Source: Chitinophaga pinensis
Lineage (GTDB): Bacteria > Bacteroidota > Bacteroidia > Flavobacteriales_D > Crocinitomicaceae
Direction: 5' to 3'
Length of the DNA: 64,000 nucleotides
Assembly: GCA_943324745.2 (NCBI GenBank)
Contig: CALPMT020000013.1
Span: forward strand, 1 to 64,000
Shown here: piece by piece, positions 1 through 9,600 of the stretch
Numbering within the stretch: position 1 is the first letter of the stretch
Layout: every line of letters starts with the position of its first letter
Position numbers and translations under genes: made by a program
Notes under the pieces: generated by a model
Seen by the model: only the letters and a program-made list of their open reading frames with translations
Told to the model about the DNA's origin: nothing
The model's database searches: none

Positions 1-5
1 GTGTA

Positions 6-389
6 CTTTGTGCAAATTCTTTGTGAACTCTGTGTCAAAACCTTTATCCCTTCTAATCATCAACTGTTGCCTCATCAGACCGCAGGTCTCTTAATCACCT
101 TCTATCATCCCCGTTAAATCGTCCTTAACTTCTCAATTTCTCAATGTTTTATATTTCCTCCACTAATCTTATATGCATTAAATGGTTCTAAAAACAATCT
201 ACTTTCACTTTCTGTCCTTTGTGCAAATTCTTTGTGAACTCTGTGTCAAAACCTTTATTCCCTTCTAATCATCAACTGTTGCCTCAATCAGACCGCAGGT
301 CTCTTAATAACCTTCAATCATCCCCGTTAAATCGTCCTTAACTTCTCAATTTCTCAATGTTTTATATTTCCTCCACTAATCTTATATGC
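6..389. repeat. Two long direct repeats in a gene-free leader
   Basis: Bases 6-176 are repeated at 217-389 with only a few differences, a period of about 211 bp. Both copies run from ctttgtgcaaattc to cttatatgc and contain the words ctttgtg and aactctgtg, which recur in other gaps of this window. No plausible coding frame or RNA gene is visible in 1-406. Confidence 0.9.
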
Positions 390-406
390 TTTATATCGTT
401 CAATAT

Positions 407-1501
407 CTAGTCACTTCGACTCTCATTACGCCATAATTTCCCCTTCAAAAAACCATACAATTCCTCAACCATTAACTCATGCTCCACTTTATCCGGATGG
501 CCAACACACCCTTTATTATATCTCTTTTTAAAAAAATACATGAAGCAATTCTGATCATTAAATTTATTGAAGACAATCGTAAGCATGCTATCTAAATAGG
601 GTTTAAAACTTTCTTTCGCCATAGGACTATCTAGGATCAACAACGTGACTCTTGGATTTTCACGACGTAATTTTTTTAAAAAACGCAAATATGTTGTAGT
701 GAAAAGTGTTACATCTTGCTTTCCATCATTCTGACCCAAACAAATACTTATTAAGTCAGGACGGTAGTTAGATTTTTTCCATCGTTTCGTTTGTTGGGAT
801 AAATCAGTGTAATCATAAACATCAGGAATTGTTTTTGTGTTGTTACAACAACTCCTTGACATTCCAAACCCCGAAACGGAAGTAAGCATCCATTCTGCAT
901 TTAATCTTCTTGCTAGGGTAGGGCCATAACTTATGTAAGCACAGTGCTGATCAAACCAATGCCTCTCTCCGCATTTGATAGTTGTATTATCCATCCCGTT
1001 TCCACAAGTCATCGAATCACCAATGAATTCGATACGTCGCTTTTTCTTTTTTATAGGAATTAGTTTTTTAACTCTTAAACCAATGAATTCTAAATATCCA
1101 ATCTTTGTTTCCGTAGATTTACAAATTGTTAAGGTGTGTTTTCCACTGCTTAATTTTGTTGCAACAACAATTTTATTGCTTTTTCCTGTCAGGTGAATAC
1201 GTTGTATTGGAAGTGAATCAATGATTACTTCGATGTAATTATGTTCACTCGATCTTTTTAAATAACCTTCGTCGTTAATGTTTATCTCACAAAATGAACC
1301 GGTAAATCTAGTTTGTATATAAACTCCTGGAGCCCAAAATCTCGGTGCAGTTTTATCTACAAAATCTACACGACCTACATAGTGAAAATAAGGATGCTCA
1401 GCTCCATAAAATTGAGTAGTCTCTTTTTGTATTCGTCCACAAGATAGCATTGTAAGCAAGCAAAATAGAAGCGGTATTTTAGCTTTTACAGCATGAATCA
1501 T
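407..1501 (-). CDS. SGNH-type carbohydrate esterase (CE2-like) lipoprotein
   Basis: Predicted secreted esterase of the SGNH/GDSL superfamily, probably removing acetyl groups from plant or microbial polysaccharide. A short hydrophobic leader ends in MLSC (Cys21), so a lipoprotein on the outer face of the cell is likely. Residues about 35-145 look like the N-terminal beta-sandwich of carbohydrate esterase family 2. The SGNH domain follows, with GDS at 161-163 (nucleophile Ser163), SGFG near 210, GQND at 256-259 (block III) and GHPD at 334-337 carrying the catalytic His. Length (364 aa) suits CE2. It is divergent from the exporter gene at 1618. CE2 is inferred from domain order and motifs; another SGNH family is possible. 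Confidence 0.75.
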   Translation of the reverse strand: MIHAVKAKIPLLFCLLTMLSCGRIQKETTQFYGAEHPYFHYVGRVDFVDKTAPRFWAPGVYIQTRFTGSFCEININDEGYLKRSSEHNYIEVIIDSLPIQRIHLTGKSNKIVVATKLSSGKHTLTICKSTETKIGYLEFIGLRVKKLIPIKKKKRRIEFIGDSMTCGNGMDNTTIKCGERHWFDQHCAYISYGPTLARRLNAEWMLTSVSGFGMSRSCCNNTKTIPDVYDYTDLSQQTKRWKKSNYRPDLISICLGQNDGKQDVTLFTTTYLRFLKKLRRENPRVTLLILDSPMAKESFKPYLDSMLTIVFNKFNDQNCFMYFFKKRYNKGCVGHPDKVEHELMVEELYGFLKGKLWRNESRSD

Positions 1502-1617
1502 AGTAAAATATTATAATAGAAATTCAATGTAAAAAAGACTAAATCTACATAAAAACTACCTTAAAACTCAGAAATTATTGGTATTATTGTACTGATTGAA
1601 TCAAAAAAGATCAAAAT

Positions 1618-4236
1618 ATGTGGAATTCATTAGCTAGTATAATTTTACGTAATCGCTTATTTATTATAGCGATTGTAATTATACTCACGGTGTTTTTTGG
1701 ATATTTTGCAGTTACCTCATTGAAGGTAGATAACAAATACGGAAATACCCTTCCAAAAGATAGTAAGCCTCAAGCTGATTACTTAAAATTTAAAGAACAA
1801 TTTGGTGAGGATGGTTCGACGCTAGCCGTTGCAATAAATTCTGACTCACTTTATACCGAGAAAAATTTTGTGAAATGGCAAGATTTAGCTTTCAAAATTC
1901 TTGAAATTTCAGGGGTAGAAAGTGTAATATCTGAGGCTACACTATACAAAATTTGTAATAATAAATCCGAGCAGCGATTTGAAATTCAAAAAATATTCTC
2001 TGATTCTACATTCCATGAAAAATCTATCGACTCTATTCGTAAAGAAATAAAACAAAATCCATTGTATAATGGATTGTTATATAACGACAAAACTAAAGTC
2101 TCTTTGTTATTAATAGGGATGGATGAAAAATACCTAGCTGATAAAAAGAAATCAAAAGTAATTTTTGAAATAGAAGAATTAGTAGCTTCCTATTCCAATT
2201 ATTTTGGAAAACCGCATTTTGCAGGATTGCCTCACATGCGTGTTGTAATTGGTAAGCGCATTGTCAATGAAATGTATATTTTCTTAGGATTGTCTGTATT
2301 AGCTTCCTCGCTTTTATTATATATCTTCTTTCGTTCATTTAGAATCGTGATGCAATGTAACCTGGTTGTATTTGTTTCTGTTATTTGGGCATTGGGTAGT
2401 ATCGCGTTATTTAATTTCCAACTTTCAATAATGATGGCGTTAATTCCACCTTTGTTGATTGTGATTGGTGTTCCAAACTGTGTTTTTCTAGTCACCCGTT
2501 ATCATCAAGAATATGTCCTTCATAGAAATAAAATGCGGGCATTATTTACTATGATTAAACGTATAGGTTCTGTGACTTTTTTAACAAATCTTACGACTGC
2601 GGTTGGTTTTTGCACGTTTACAAGCTCTGATAAATTAGCTCAATTTGGTATTATTTCCAGTTTGAATATTATGGTTGTTTTTGCGCTGTCAATATGTATT
2701 CTACCTATCATGGCTTCCTATTCAAAACCTCCAAAAGAAAGACATTTAAAACACTTATATAAAGTATATTCTAAAGGATTCATTGAATATATCATCATTA
2801 TTATTACAAACTATAGAAAATGGATATATGGTATTTCTGTATTGGTTGTAATCATTAGTTTATATGGAATGACAAAAATCGTTGCGACAGGAAATGTTAC
2901 AAGTGATTTACCCAAAGATGATCCTATTTTACTAGATCTTAAATTTATTGAGAAAAATTTTGGTGGATCAATTCCTTTTGAAATTTTAATTAACTACAAA
3001 GAAAAGGGAAGGTTATTCTCAACTGAAACACTAGAAAAAGTAGATCATATTCAAAATGAATTTGCAAAAGATACCTTGTTCTCTAAAAGCTTATCGATCG
3101 TTAATTTTATTAAGTCTATCAACATGGCTTATTTCGATAATGACTCTGCGCATTATAACTTGATTGCTTCGCGTGATAAACTTCGTCTGAAAAAATATTT
3201 TGATGAAACGGATATCAATAGTGCGAATAGTGGTAGTATGTCAATCAAAGAATTAGTGGATACAACAAATACTTCGTTGCGCATACGTTTGCAGATGAAA
3301 GATTTAGGTTCTTATGTGGTTTCTAAAAAAGTAGATCGACTTAAATTGATGGTGGATAATATCTTAAATCCTGAAAAAGTACAAATAGAATCCTTGTTTA
3401 AAAAAGCGTATAGCGGACGAAAAGAATTAGTAGATACGCTGCTTTTTGAATACCCATGGATTTTTAATAATGTGACTTCTATTTTATCAAAAGGCAATAC
3501 GGATTTACAAAACAACTTTGATTTAGATCCGAGTTTAATAAACAGTTATAAAAACAAAGGAAACTTTAAAAATATTTTACGTCAAGCAATAAATGATGAA
3601 TATTATGATCTAACATTTACGGGGACCTCAGTCGTAGTTTCTGAAGGGACAAAATACTTATTTATCAATCTTGTTCAGTCTCTTATTTTTGCAATTTTAT
3701 CCATTGCGCTCCTCATGGCATTTTTATTCCGTTCTTTTAGAATCATTCTGATTTCAATGATTCCAAACATTATTCCTTTGCTATTTACGGCTGGTATTAT
3801 GGGCTATTTTCAAATACCTCTAAAACCTTCCACATTGCTTGTCTTTGGGATTGCTCTAGGTATAACAGTAGATAATGCAATTTTATTTTTGGCAAAATAC
3901 CGTCAAGAACTTCGAGAACACACGTGGGATATTAAGCAATCTATTATTATTTCTGTAAAAGAAACTGGTTTAGGTATTTTCTATACTTCTGTGATTCTTT
4001 TCTTCGGATTTATTATGTTCGTTTTCTCGCAATTTGGTGGAACAAAAGGCTTAGGATTATTAGTGTCAATAACAATTCTTGTTGGGATGATTACAAACTT
4101 AATTATCCTGCCAGCGTTATTATTAACCCTTGAACGTAAAGTCACAACCAAATCATTTAAAGAACCTTTCTTTGATATCTACGACGAAGAAGTAGATTTT
4201 GATCATCATAAGATTCAAATCGAAAAGAAAGAGTGA
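1618..4236 (+). CDS. RND superfamily exporter with two MMPL domains
   Basis: Large inner-membrane transporter (872 aa) of the RND/MMPL/Patched superfamily, predicted to export lipid or hydrophobic substrates with proton energy. One transmembrane helix lies at 12-34, then a periplasmic loop, a helix cluster at about 215-365, a second loop, and a second cluster at about 680-850, the usual duplicated layout. The second half has the motif ITVDNAILFLAKYRQE with the expected intramembrane Asp. The matching place in the first half reads IGVPNCVFLVTRYHQE and lacks that Asp. No membrane-fusion protein or outer-membrane channel lies beside it, as is usual for MMPL proteins. The substrate cannot be read from the sequence. 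Confidence 0.85.
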   Translation: MWNSLASIILRNRLFIIAIVIILTVFFGYFAVTSLKVDNKYGNTLPKDSKPQADYLKFKEQFGEDGSTLAVAINSDSLYTEKNFVKWQDLAFKILEISGVESVISEATLYKICNNKSEQRFEIQKIFSDSTFHEKSIDSIRKEIKQNPLYNGLLYNDKTKVSLLLIGMDEKYLADKKKSKVIFEIEELVASYSNYFGKPHFAGLPHMRVVIGKRIVNEMYIFLGLSVLASSLLLYIFFRSFRIVMQCNLVVFVSVIWALGSIALFNFQLSIMMALIPPLLIVIGVPNCVFLVTRYHQEYVLHRNKMRALFTMIKRIGSVTFLTNLTTAVGFCTFTSSDKLAQFGIISSLNIMVVFALSICILPIMASYSKPPKERHLKHLYKVYSKGFIEYIIIIITNYRKWIYGISVLVVIISLYGMTKIVATGNVTSDLPKDDPILLDLKFIEKNFGGSIPFEILINYKEKGRLFSTETLEKVDHIQNEFAKDTLFSKSLSIVNFIKSINMAYFDNDSAHYNLIASRDKLRLKKYFDETDINSANSGSMSIKELVDTTNTSLRIRLQMKDLGSYVVSKKVDRLKLMVDNILNPEKVQIESLFKKAYSGRKELVDTLLFEYPWIFNNVTSILSKGNTDLQNNFDLDPSLINSYKNKGNFKNILRQAINDEYYDLTFTGTSVVVSEGTKYLFINLVQSLIFAILSIALLMAFLFRSFRIILISMIPNIIPLLFTAGIMGYFQIPLKPSTLLVFGIALGITVDNAILFLAKYRQELREHTWDIKQSIIISVKETGLGIFYTSVILFFGFIMFVFSQFGGTKGLGLLVSITILVGMITNLIILPALLLTLERKVTTKSFKEPFFDIYDEEVDFDHHKIQIEKKE

Positions 4237-4307
4237 AAAAATAAATAGCTACGCTGGATATGTTACCTTCGGATAAACTAGAAATGTTATCCTGTGACTA
4301 TTTTCTT

Positions 4308-4735
4308 TTAACACAAAGTCACCAAGTTTTCACAAAGCACACTAAGAATAAGTTTCTATCCACGAAGTTTAACTTGAAAGAATCTCTTAGTCAAACTAAG
4401 TAATCTTTGTGTTTCTCTGTGCCTTTGTGCACTTCGTGTTGAATTTTACACCTGCACTTAACACAAAGTCACCAAGTTTTCACAAAGCACACTAAGAATA
4501 AGTCTCTGTCCACGAAGTTTAACTTGAAAGAATCTCTTAGTCAAACTAAGTAATCTTTGTGTTTCTCTGTGCCTTTGTGCACTTCGTGTTGAATTTTACA
4601 ACTGCATTAACTAAAGTCACCAAGTTTTCACCAAGCACACAAGAATAAGTCTCTGTCCACGAAGTTTAACTTGAAAGAATCTCTTAGTCAAACTAAGATA
4701 ATCTTTGTGTTTCTCTGTGTCTTCGCTCCCTCACC
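4308..4735. repeat. Three tandem ~149-bp repeats in a convergent gap
   Basis: Three near-identical units start at about 4308, 4458 and 4608. Each carries ttaacacaaagtcacc near its start (the third is eroded), an internal hairpin cttag-tcaaa-ctaag, and a gtgtttctctgtgcctttgtg segment near its end. The gap 4237-4986 between two convergent genes holds no credible coding frame. Confidence 0.9.
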
Positions 4736-4738
4736 TAC

Positions 4739-4782
4739 GATATATAACATATCTAGCGTTAGCATAAAACGTTATATATATC
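4739..4782. repeat. AT-rich inverted repeat
   Basis: GATATATAAC at 4739-4748 pairs with GTTATATATATC at 4771-4782, apart from one extra AT step. An inner agcgtt/aacgtt pair is also present. There is no T-tract, so it is not a clear terminator. Confidence 0.6.
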
Positions 4783-4835
4783 ACTATAATTCAAAATATT
4801 TCAGACTTTTTTTCTAGTGTCTATTTTTCACTTTT

Positions 4836-4914
4836 CTAACAAAGTTAGAAAATCTCTGCGACCTCAAAATTCAGTAAACAACTTCACTTTTCTCTGATTT
4901 CTCTGCGAAAATAA
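4836..4914 (-). repeat. Partial copy of the dispersed hairpin repeat
   Basis: Contains ttttctaac-aaa-gttagaaaa followed by tctctgcgacctc and ttctctgcgaaaa, in the same order as the element at 44727-44907. The stem sequence differs from that copy but still pairs. Confidence 0.7.
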
Positions 4915-4986
4915 TTACCCTTAAAGCTTAGTGTATTTTTTGTTACCTCTGTGTTAAATCTAAAGTTTTTCGTCGCACGTAACTCG

Positions 4987-6282
4987 TCACTTCGTCACTC
5001 TAATCCTTCTTTTCTCGGGACTTTTACCACCTCCTCCTGCAGGTCTGTTTCCACCTTGTGGACGTTTACCAGAACCATTGGATCCCCCTGAACCTCCACG
5101 TTGATTGTTAAACGTTCTTTTCTCCTCCTTTTCAATCACGAAAATTTTTGCAGGAAATGGATGCTCCTCCACAATAGGAAGTTGCATAGAAATTAATTTC
5201 TGAATGTCTTTTAAGTATGCGCGTTCTTCGTAATCACAAAATGAAACCGCCTTACCCGAAGCTCCGGCACGACCCGTACGACCAATTCTATGTACATACG
5301 TTTCAGGGATGTTAGGTAATTCAAAATTTACTACAAAAGCCAATGCATCAATATCAATACCACGTGCTGCAATATCTGTCGCTACCAAAACGCGAGTCGT
5401 ATAATCTTTAAAATTGCTCAATGCACGTTGTCTCGCATTTTGAGATTTGTTTCCGTGTATCGCTTCGGCCTTTATTTTTGCTTTGTCCAAAATCTTAACG
5501 ACTTTGTCAGCACCATGTTTGGTACGAGTAAACACTAAAGCTGATTTAATAGATGGATCTTCCAATAAATGAACTAACAAGGCATTTTTATTCCCTTTAT
5601 CCACATAGTAAACTTCTTGTTGGATCGTTTCTGCAGTCGAAGAAACAGGTGTGACCTCCACTTTTTCAGGATTAGTTAAAATGTTTCCAGCCAATACCTT
5701 AATTGTATCAGGCATTGTAGCAGAGAAAAACAACGATTGTCGCTTTTCAGGGATAACTTTCAAGATTTTCTTTACATCGTTCACAAAGCCCATATCTAGC
5801 ATACGATCAGCTTCATCCAAAACAAATAATTGAATATCATTCAAACGAATAACACCTTGACCAATTAGGTCCAATAAACGACCTGGTGTAGCTACTAATA
5901 TATCAACACCAGCTTTGATTGCATTAACTTGTGAACTTTGTGTAACGCCACCAAAAATGACTGTATGTCTTAATTTTGTATAACGGCCATAACTCGCAAA
6001 ACTTTCACCAATTTGGATCGCCAATTCGCGGGTAGGGGTAACGATTAATGCATGTATTTTATTATTACGTTCACCTGCCTCTTTTCGCTTGTATAATAAT
6101 TGAATAATTGGAATTGCAAATGCAGCTGTTTTACCTGTCCCTGTTTGTGCACAACCCAATAAATCAGTACCTTCTAATAAAATTGGAATGGATTTTTCTT
6201 GAATAGGAGTGGGGTTCGTATAACCTTCTTCGTCTAAAGCCTTAAGAATCGGCTCAATAAGTTGTAAGTCTTCAAATTTCAT
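4987..6282 (-). CDS. rhlE: DEAD-box RNA helicase, RhlE type
   Basis: ATP-dependent RNA helicase (431 aa) for ribosome assembly and RNA turnover, often cold-induced in this family. Motifs occur in order: Q motif PTPIQEKSIP (about 23-32), AQTGTGKT (Walker A), PTRELA, TPGRL, VLDEAD, FFSAT, ALVFTRT, VATDIAARGIDI and HRIGRTGR. The last 50 residues are rich in Gly, Asn and basic residues, typical of the RNA-binding tail of RhlE-like Bacteroidota proteins. It stands alone, with repeat-rich DNA on both sides. The start codon lies at the base of a 10-bp hairpin (6281-6308), which suggests translational control. Confidence 0.93.
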   Translation of the reverse strand: MKFEDLQLIEPILKALDEEGYTNPTPIQEKSIPILLEGTDLLGCAQTGTGKTAAFAIPIIQLLYKRKEAGERNNKIHALIVTPTRELAIQIGESFASYGRYTKLRHTVIFGGVTQSSQVNAIKAGVDILVATPGRLLDLIGQGVIRLNDIQLFVLDEADRMLDMGFVNDVKKILKVIPEKRQSLFFSATMPDTIKVLAGNILTNPEKVEVTPVSSTAETIQQEVYYVDKGNKNALLVHLLEDPSIKSALVFTRTKHGADKVVKILDKAKIKAEAIHGNKSQNARQRALSNFKDYTTRVLVATDIAARGIDIDALAFVVNFELPNIPETYVHRIGRTGRAGASGKAVSFCDYEERAYLKDIQKLISMQLPIVEEHPFPAKIFVIEKEEKRTFNNQRGGSGGSNGSGKRPQGGNRPAGGGGKSPEKRRIRVTK

Positions 6283-6308
6283 AGGAAAATATTCATCGAT
6301 TTTCCTAT
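6281..6308 (-). promoter_or_regulatory. Hairpin covering the rhlE start codon
   Basis: ATAGGAAAAT (6281-6290) and ATTTTCCTAT (6299-6308) are a perfect 10-bp inverted repeat with an 8-nt loop. In the rhlE mRNA the 3' arm runs into the AUG: the A and U of the start codon are inside the stem. The structure would hide the start until melted by heat, a ribosome or a helicase. Confidence 0.6.
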
Positions 6309-6342
6309 GCTGTTCTGAATTAAACCCTAGGAATACGGTTTA

Positions 6343-6350
6343 CAAATATA
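6343..6350 (-). promoter_or_regulatory. Putative -7 element of the rhlE promoter
   Basis: On the minus strand the bases read TATATTTG, an exact match to the Bacteroidota -7 consensus TAnnTTTG, about 60 bp before the start codon. No good -33 TTG is seen. Transcription from here would include the start-codon hairpin. Confidence 0.45.
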
Positions 6351-6478
6351 CGACAAAAAGCCCTTACTTAAATTTTTAAATAGTGCACTCCCCATTTTCT
6401 TATTACTACATACCGTTCTCCCGTCATCCTTAACCCTTCCTTCACCAGTCCTCCCTGAACCCTTCACTCTTCCCCCGT

Positions 6479-6541
6479 CCCCCGTCACTCATCCCCCGTC
6501 ACTCGTCACTCTTCACTCGTCACTCTTCACTCGTCACTCAT
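6479..6541. repeat. Nine-unit heptanucleotide tandem repeat (CACTCNT)
   Basis: Bases read as consecutive 7-mers of the type cccccgt / cactcat / cactcgt / cactctt. The gap 6283-6688 otherwise holds the rhlE promoter and hairpin on the left and the promoter and leader of the next gene on the right. Confidence 0.85.
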
Positions 6542-6571
6542 TCTTATATGGTTCAATAAACCTCATTTTAT

Positions 6572-6601
6572 TTTGAATTTCCGCAAATTATCTTATTTTT
6601 G
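6572..6601 (+). promoter_or_regulatory. Bacteroidota-type promoter for the 6689 gene
   Basis: TTTG at 6572-6575 and TATTTTTG at 6594-6601 are separated by 18 bp, a full match to the TTG(-33)/TAnnTTTG(-7) consensus. The start site would be near 6608, giving a leader of about 80 nt. Confidence 0.7.
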
Positions 6602-6616
6602 TCACACTTTAAATTC

Positions 6617-6658
6617 GACGTAGTATGTTTCGGGCAACCAAAAACTTACTTCTACGTC
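6617..6658 (+). promoter_or_regulatory. Stem-loop in the leader of the 6689 gene
   Basis: GACGTAG (6617-6623) pairs with CTACGTC (6652-6658) across a 28-nt loop containing cgggcaacc, and is followed by tttta. It lies about 10 nt after the predicted start site. It could be an attenuator or a structured 5' UTR. I do not recognise it as a known riboswitch class. Confidence 0.4.
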
Positions 6659-6688
6659 TTTTATTGAATACGTATAAAACTTTTTCAG

Positions 6689-9600
6689 ATGAAAATTATT
6701 TTTAATAAATTATTGTTTTTTTTAAGTGTTATTTTAGTTAATACTCATATCTTTTCTCAAACCAAAGTTGATTTATTTACAGGTTGGTCCGGGTCTAGTA
6801 CTGCTGATCATGTGGTTTGGCAACCTGCTTTTGAAGACGGTACGGGATGGTATGGCGCTGTTTATACGCAGCAGCAGATGACAAATACTGGAGCTATTTC
6901 CGGCCAAAATGTATTGTCAAATTTAAGGTGGAATATTCAATACGACAATCAAGGATCTGGTACAACAAGAACATTTGATAATGTTAATATTTATTTGTAT
7001 GAATCTACTACAGCTTATTTTCCTAATCCAAATAAACCTACTTTGCCTGTTGGAGCCGTAAAAGTATTTAGTGGCACACTAAAATTTAAAATTCCAAGTT
7101 CTTCATCTACAGTTTGTGAAAATTTTGTGAAATTTGATACTGATTTTACTTATTCTGGCACTAAATCATTAGTCGTGTATGTTGAAAAAACAACTGCCCA
7201 AACTCAGCCTACAAATGTATATTTTGCCATATTAGAAGATCCTGACGTTTCTCATATCAGGAATGTTGGAAGTTACAAAGGAAATAACACTTCAGATTAT
7301 GCAAATACAAAAAAATATAAGTACGCGCAGATTAAATTTAATGATGACATAACTACTACATGTAATGGTTCTATTGTACCAATATGTAATACTACAATTT
7401 CTTTCCCTACAGCTTCGGTTTGTAAAGGTGTTTTAACTAATCCTAAACCTACCATAAACGATGGTTCAAGTGGTAAATTCACAAGCACAAATGGTCTTGT
7501 GTTTAAAGACGATGCAACGGGTGAAATTGACCTAGCTGCTAGTACTCCGGGAGATTATGCTGTTACTTTTACAGTTACTTCTAAACCAACGTGTAAACCA
7601 GTAACTTCAATTAAAATATTTGACAAACCTTCCGCACCTACATTAGGAACTATTACACAACCTAAATGTAGTTCGCCAACTGGTTCTGTTGTATTGTCTG
7701 GTCTACCAGCAGGAAATTGGGTCATAACTTCCAACCCAGCTACATCTGGATCTCCTGTTTCTAATTCAGGTGCAAGTTACACTTTTACAGGTTTAGCAAA
7801 AAACACTACGTACAAGTTTACTGTAGCTGATGCGAATGGATGTACATCAGATCCAACAGGTGATGTTGTCATGCTAGACGTTCCTGGTTTACCAACTATT
7901 ACCGGTGCAACTACTATATGCGAAGGTGCAACTTTACAACTTTCTGCAACGAATACTAAAAAAAGTTGGGCATCAAATCCAAATACAATCGCTAACATCG
8001 ATAATTCTGGTTTACTTACTAGTTTAAAACCTGGTTCTGTAACAATAACATATACAGATGTTGCAGATTGTCAAGCGACGACAACGATAATAATAGATAC
8101 ATTAGCGAAAGCAGGAACAGCAGTTGCAGAAACCGCTAATTTTTGTGAAGTAAATTCAACTAAGATTAAACTTCAAGGGTATAATGGTAAAATTCAATGG
8201 CAAACATCGATAGATGGTATTTCCAATTGGACAAATAGTGGAGGTTTAGTTACTTCGTATTTAACAACACCTTCTTTATCAGCTGGAAAATATTACTATA
8301 GAGCATTAGTTAGTAGTGGTGTATGTAGTGCTACAGATATAAGCAATCCAATTACGATTACTGTTAGTGAATTACCTGTTGCTGGTTCAGCGACAGCAAC
8401 ACCAAGTGCAATTTGTTCGGGAGGTCAATCGACAATTACCCTAGCGAATTATAAGGGTACAATTCAATGGCAAGAGTCAACAACTGGTACTACTGGAACT
8501 TGGGTAAATGCATCAGGGGCAACAGCAACCACAGCGAGTTTTACGACTCCAGTACTTAATTCTCCTTTAACAGAAATGTATTATAAAGCTGTGGTATCAA
8601 GTGGTACATGTACTGCTCTTGAAAGCCTACCGGTAAAAGTAACGATAAATCCAAATATCACTGCTGCTGTGACTGTGACATCAAATCCACCGCTTACTAT
8701 TTCTACAACGAATGATATTTTGAAAACGTGTCCTGATAATAGTGTTGCATTTACTGCTGATACAAATTCAGGATTACAGAATGTTACCTATCAATGGTAT
8801 AAAAACAATAGTATAATACAAGATGAAACTAAAAATACGTATGCAACGATTAGTTTGAATGATGGAGATATAATATCTGTGAAAGTAACTGCAAATGGCA
8901 CCTGTGTTTTAGGTTCTCCAGTTACAAGTAAACCGATTATTGTGAAAATTCCGACTAACCCTTTACTTACGTTATTAACAAAAACAAAAACTTCTCAATG
9001 TGGTTTATCAGACGGTACTATAATATCAACACAAGTTTCATCAGGTACTTTGACATGGTATAGTAAAGGTTCTATAGTTCCTATTAATAGCCACTTAAAT
9101 TTACCTTATACAATATCAGGTCTTAAAGCCGATAATTATCATTTAGTATTTAATGACGGTTTATGTGAGTTTTTTAGAGATCTTAGTATAAGCGATCCAG
9201 GTGCACCTGCAGACCCCGTTTTGACATATTTAAATGATACAGTATGCGAAAATAATAATTTCACTTTAACTGCAACTGCAACATTTACTCCGGCTACTGG
9301 AAATGAAAAATTTGTATGGAAAAAAGATAATGTTGATCTTTCAGTAACAAATAATTCATATCCAGACAAAGCGGATATTACTACATTAGGTAATGAAAAT
9401 CATACATATTCAGTTTATGTAGTGGATAATGGATGTAAGTCAGCGTCAGATCAAGTGACTTTGACTTTTATTTATACTCCTAAGCCTTCAATTCTAAATA
9501 CCACTCAAACTTTTTGTGCATCTGATTCGAAAAAAATCACTGATTTAACTGCTAAATTGTTAACTCCTATCAAAAAGATTACTTGGTATGATCTATCAGG

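Noticed and set aside
4308-4735. Possible CRISPR or satellite array
   Set aside because: Units of about 149 bp are identical throughout, without spacer and repeat segments, and only three copies exist.
6479-6541. Possible CRISPR array
   Set aside because: Units are 7 bp and contiguous with no unique spacers; the same holds for the GTCT arrays at 24.1 and 63.3 kb. No cas genes.
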